Assembly: GCA_034431435.1 (NCBI GenBank)
Contig: DAOUDG010000094.1
Coordinates: 1 to 64,000, forward strand
Direction of reading: 5' to 3'
DNA: 64,000 bases
Source: JAHCIE01 sp034431435
GTDB taxonomy: Bacteria; Chloroflexota; Anaerolineae; Epilineales; JAHCIE01
Positions 62,781 to 64,000 of this stretch are shown in pieces (positions within the stretch are counted from its first letter, which is position 1; every line of letters starts with the position of its first letter). The position numbers and the translations under genes were made by a program. The notes below the pieces were generated by a model, which saw only the letters and a list, made by a program, of their open reading frames with translations, did not search any database and was not told where the DNA came from.

Positions 62781-63122
62781 TCAGCCTTCAGCCAGATACC
62801 CTTTAGACCGTCCCCCGCTGTCGCTCCTTACTATGTCGGGCAGGGCCTGGCGACCGCCCGCCATGGCGGGCACGATGGAGACTTCATCGCGGGGGCCAAC
62901 CGGTGTGGCCTGGCCCTGCAAGGCACGGACGTCCTCCTCATTTACGAATACCTGGATGAAGCGCTTGATTTCGCCGCTCTCGTCGAACAGGCGATCTTTG
63001 AGGCCCGGGTAGGCAGTGTCGAGGTTGGTGAGGATGTCGCCCAGGGTTGCGCCGTCGACCTGGACTTTGGACTGGCCGTCGGCGTAGCGGCGGAGCGGGG
63101 TGGGAAGAAAGACGGTGGCCAT
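62781..63122 (-). CDS. MoaD/ThiS-family sulfur carrier with C-terminal tail
   Basis: 113 residues from ATG 63122 behind GAGAGGAAC. A ubiquitin-like beta-grasp fold with VFLPTPLRRYADGQ, a VFVNEEDV strand and PRDEVSIVPAMAGG. The Gly-Gly that receives sulfur in MoaD, ThiS and CysO is present but followed by 23 more residues (starting RQALPDIV), so the carrier would have to be trimmed to become active, or the tail replaces that role. First gene of the cysteine operon. Confidence 0.88.
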   Translation of the reverse strand: MATVFLPTPLRRYADGQSKVQVDGATLGDILTNLDTAYPGLKDRLFDESGEIKRFIQVFVNEEDVRALQGQATPVGPRDEVSIVPAMAGGRQALPDIVRSDSGGRSKGYLAEG

Positions 63123-63174
63123 GCTGTTCCTCTCAGGGTCAAGATTGAGGCCGGCGAAGCCGGACGAAACCAAC

Positions 63175-63217
63175 AAAAAGCCTCATCGCGCTGCGGTGGA
63201 TGCCGCAAGCGATGAGG
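63175..63217 (-). terminator. Intrinsic terminator in the cysteine-operon leader
   Basis: Stem CCTCATCGC / GCGATGAGG extended by TGCGG/CCGCA, then C and five U. It ends 53 nt before the carrier gene, where a conditional terminator would act. Confidence 0.85.
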
Positions 63218-63427
63218 TCGCTGTCAATCGGAAGGCCGTTCGACGCAGGGTCGAAGGACGGAAAAACCGCAAGAAGTCGGGCCGTGTTGCGTCCAGACAG
63301 GCCGGGCTGCGAGTCAGCCCGCGCTCATCGCTGGCGTACCCTGGCAACGCGGGATCAGTCGGTGAGCCTGGGTTTCCTCAACCAGGGCGACTCCGCCCCA
63401 GTATCGGCAGGCTGACCTGCTGCCCCG

Positions 63428-63460
63428 CTAGCGACAGGTGCAAGACACGACGCAGAACAT
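63428..63460 (-). CDS. Cys-rich leader peptide
   Basis: Ten residues, MFCVVSCTCR, with three Cys codons (TGC, TGC, TGT) and a TAG stop. AGGAG (63469-63465) stands four bases before the ATG, and the predicted transcription start is 28 nt upstream. Leader peptides rich in the end-product amino acid sense charged-tRNA supply by ribosome stalling; Cys-rich upstream ORFs control sulfur genes in mycobacteria. Placement before a cysteine operon with a terminator makes chance unlikely. Confidence 0.7.
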   Translation of the reverse strand: MFCVVSCTCR

Positions 63461-63494
63461 ATAACTCCTACAGAGATGAACTATCCACAGATGC

Positions 63495-63523
63495 ATTGTA
63501 CAAGAAAGAGCGCGTCTTGTCAA
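63495..63523 (-). promoter_or_regulatory. Promoter of the cysteine operon
   Basis: On the - strand TTGACA (63523-63518), 17-nt spacer, TACAAT (63500-63495): the full -35 consensus and five of six -10 bases. Start near 63488. Confidence 0.85.
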
Positions 63524-63548
63524 GCGAGCGCAACAGACCAACGGCGTA

Positions 63549-63593
63549 GGACCGAGGACCAGGAGGATTAGCCCGTTGGCCCTGGGTCCTTCG
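63549..63593. repeat. Dispersed 45-bp intergenic repeat, copy 2
   Basis: Same layout as the copy at 18994-19038 (GGACC, GGACC, TTAGCCCG, TGG, GGTCCT) with the same length. It lies between the cysteine-operon promoter and the 3' end of the last gene. Confidence 0.6.
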
Positions 63594-63602
63594 TCCACCT
63601 CA

Positions 63603-64000
63603 TCATTCGTCAAACGAATATGTGCTCTCGGCATAGAAGCGGATGCTGTGATCGGCGAACTTGCCGCGCATCCACGCTTCCAGCCAGGCGTTCTTCTCGG
63701 CCAGCGGGCGCGGGTCGGCCATCCCGGCCAGGGGCAGGTTGATGCGCAGGACGCGACCGGGGATGATATGGCGGGTGATGCCGGTGGGTACGCGGGCGTG
63801 GGCGCGCGCGAGTTCGAGGATATCCTGGCGGGTGAAGCGCGGGTAGACCAGGATGGCCGTGATGCGGTCATACATCCCGCTCAAGGCGCGCACATTGTCG
63901 AGCCGGATGCGGTGAATCGCCCCATCGCCGCGATAGAGGTTGGAGATGTCTAGCAGCAGGCGCGCGCTGTCTCGCAAGGAGGAGCCGTTGTCGAGGGTGA
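63603..64000 (-). CDS. Unrecognised protein, C-terminal part only
   Basis: The reading frame is open to the right edge of the window, giving the last 131 or so residues of a longer protein. Visible segments include DISNLYRGDGAIHRIRLDN, PTGITRHIIPGRVLRINLP and RFYAESTYSFDE. No family recognised. No membrane segment or Cys is seen in this part. The start lies outside the window. Confidence 0.6.
   Translation of the reverse strand, partial: TLDNGSSLRDSARLLLDISNLYRGDGAIHRIRLDNVRALSGMYDRITAILVYPRFTRQDILELARAHARVPTGITRHIIPGRVLRINLPLAGMADPRPLAEKNAWLEAWMRGKFADHSIRFYAESTYSFDE

Larger units (their letters stand above)
63123..63488 (-). promoter_or_regulatory. Cysteine-operon leader: candidate attenuator
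   Basis: A 366-nt leader from the predicted start to the carrier gene. In order: the Cys-rich leader peptide; a segment with self- and alternative pairings (GTCAGCC at 63416-63410 with GGCTGAC at 63319-63313); GCGATGAG at 63331-63324, complementary to the 5' arm of the terminator (CTCATCGC at 63216-63209) and so a possible antiterminator; the terminator; and a small CCGGC/GCCGG hairpin before the ATG. No T-box or SAM-box consensus found. Confidence 0.65.

Noticed and set aside
63123..63427. SAM riboswitch or T-box in the cysteine leader
   Set aside because: Neither the SAM-box core nor the T-box UGGNACCGCG element was found by eye; the Cys-rich peptide explains the leader better.

Overview
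The window is a high-GC bacterial chromosome segment that I read as most likely Chloroflexota (Anaerolineae-like). The grounds are a GC-rich genome, a four-Cys S14, a BTAD/SARP-type regulator, a cohesin/dockerin protein, many TPR and caspase-like proteins, and sigma-70-like promoters that sometimes sit directly against the start codon. Phylum placement is inference. No mobile element, CRISPR array or rRNA gene was seen.

Region 1 (1-18983, + strand) is the translation super-operon: tRNA-Tyr, an odd 67-nt tRNA-like gene, tuf, then the S10-spc-alpha order (rpsJ to rplQ) with secY, adk and map, followed by truA, rplM, rpsI and a terminator. infA and rpsD, normally in this run, are absent. S5 carries a repetitive Gly/Arg/Pro-rich N-terminus and L17 carries an internal insertion of about 45 residues. 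A near-consensus promoter inside the end of map restarts transcription at rpmJ.

Region 2 (18984-34640) is mixed housekeeping: a UbiA-family prenyltransferase (possibly decaprenyl-phosphate phosphoribosyltransferase), tlyA, lepA, a small zinc-ribbon protein, a BTAD regulator, proB and proA separated by a membrane-anchored methyltransferase and a secreted cohesin/dockerin protein, an HD-domain protein, argF, and a cdaA-ybbR pair for c-di-AMP.

Region 3 (34641-51081, - strand) is the most unusual part. rpoN (sigma-54), a sensor histidine kinase and an NtrC-type activator form one operon. Directly downstream lies a perfect-looking -24/-12 sigma-54 promoter. It faces a seven-gene stretch: a receiver protein, a two-TM protein, a 2108-residue NTPase-TPR protein, a gingipain/caspase-like peptidase overlapping it by one base, mraZ and a tail-less ftsZ (ending at a large hairpin), then a small basic protein. 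This looks like a self-contained signal-regulated effector system and is the best candidate for an undescribed system here.

Region 4 (51137-58570) holds envelope and redox functions: a VanW protein, a TlpA-like and a DsbA-like thiol protein, a Ser/Thr pseudokinase, a DUF4091 protein, a membrane thioredoxin and a DUF4395 protein. Region 5 (58569-63523, - strand) is a cysteine operon: a sulfur-carrier (MoaD/CysO-like), DUF59, cysM, MoeB-rhodanese, cysK, cysE. Its leader of about 366 nt encodes a ten-residue peptide with three Cys codons, a candidate antiterminator segment and a strong intrinsic terminator, which together are a cysteine attenuator by inspection. The window ends inside an unrecognised - strand gene.
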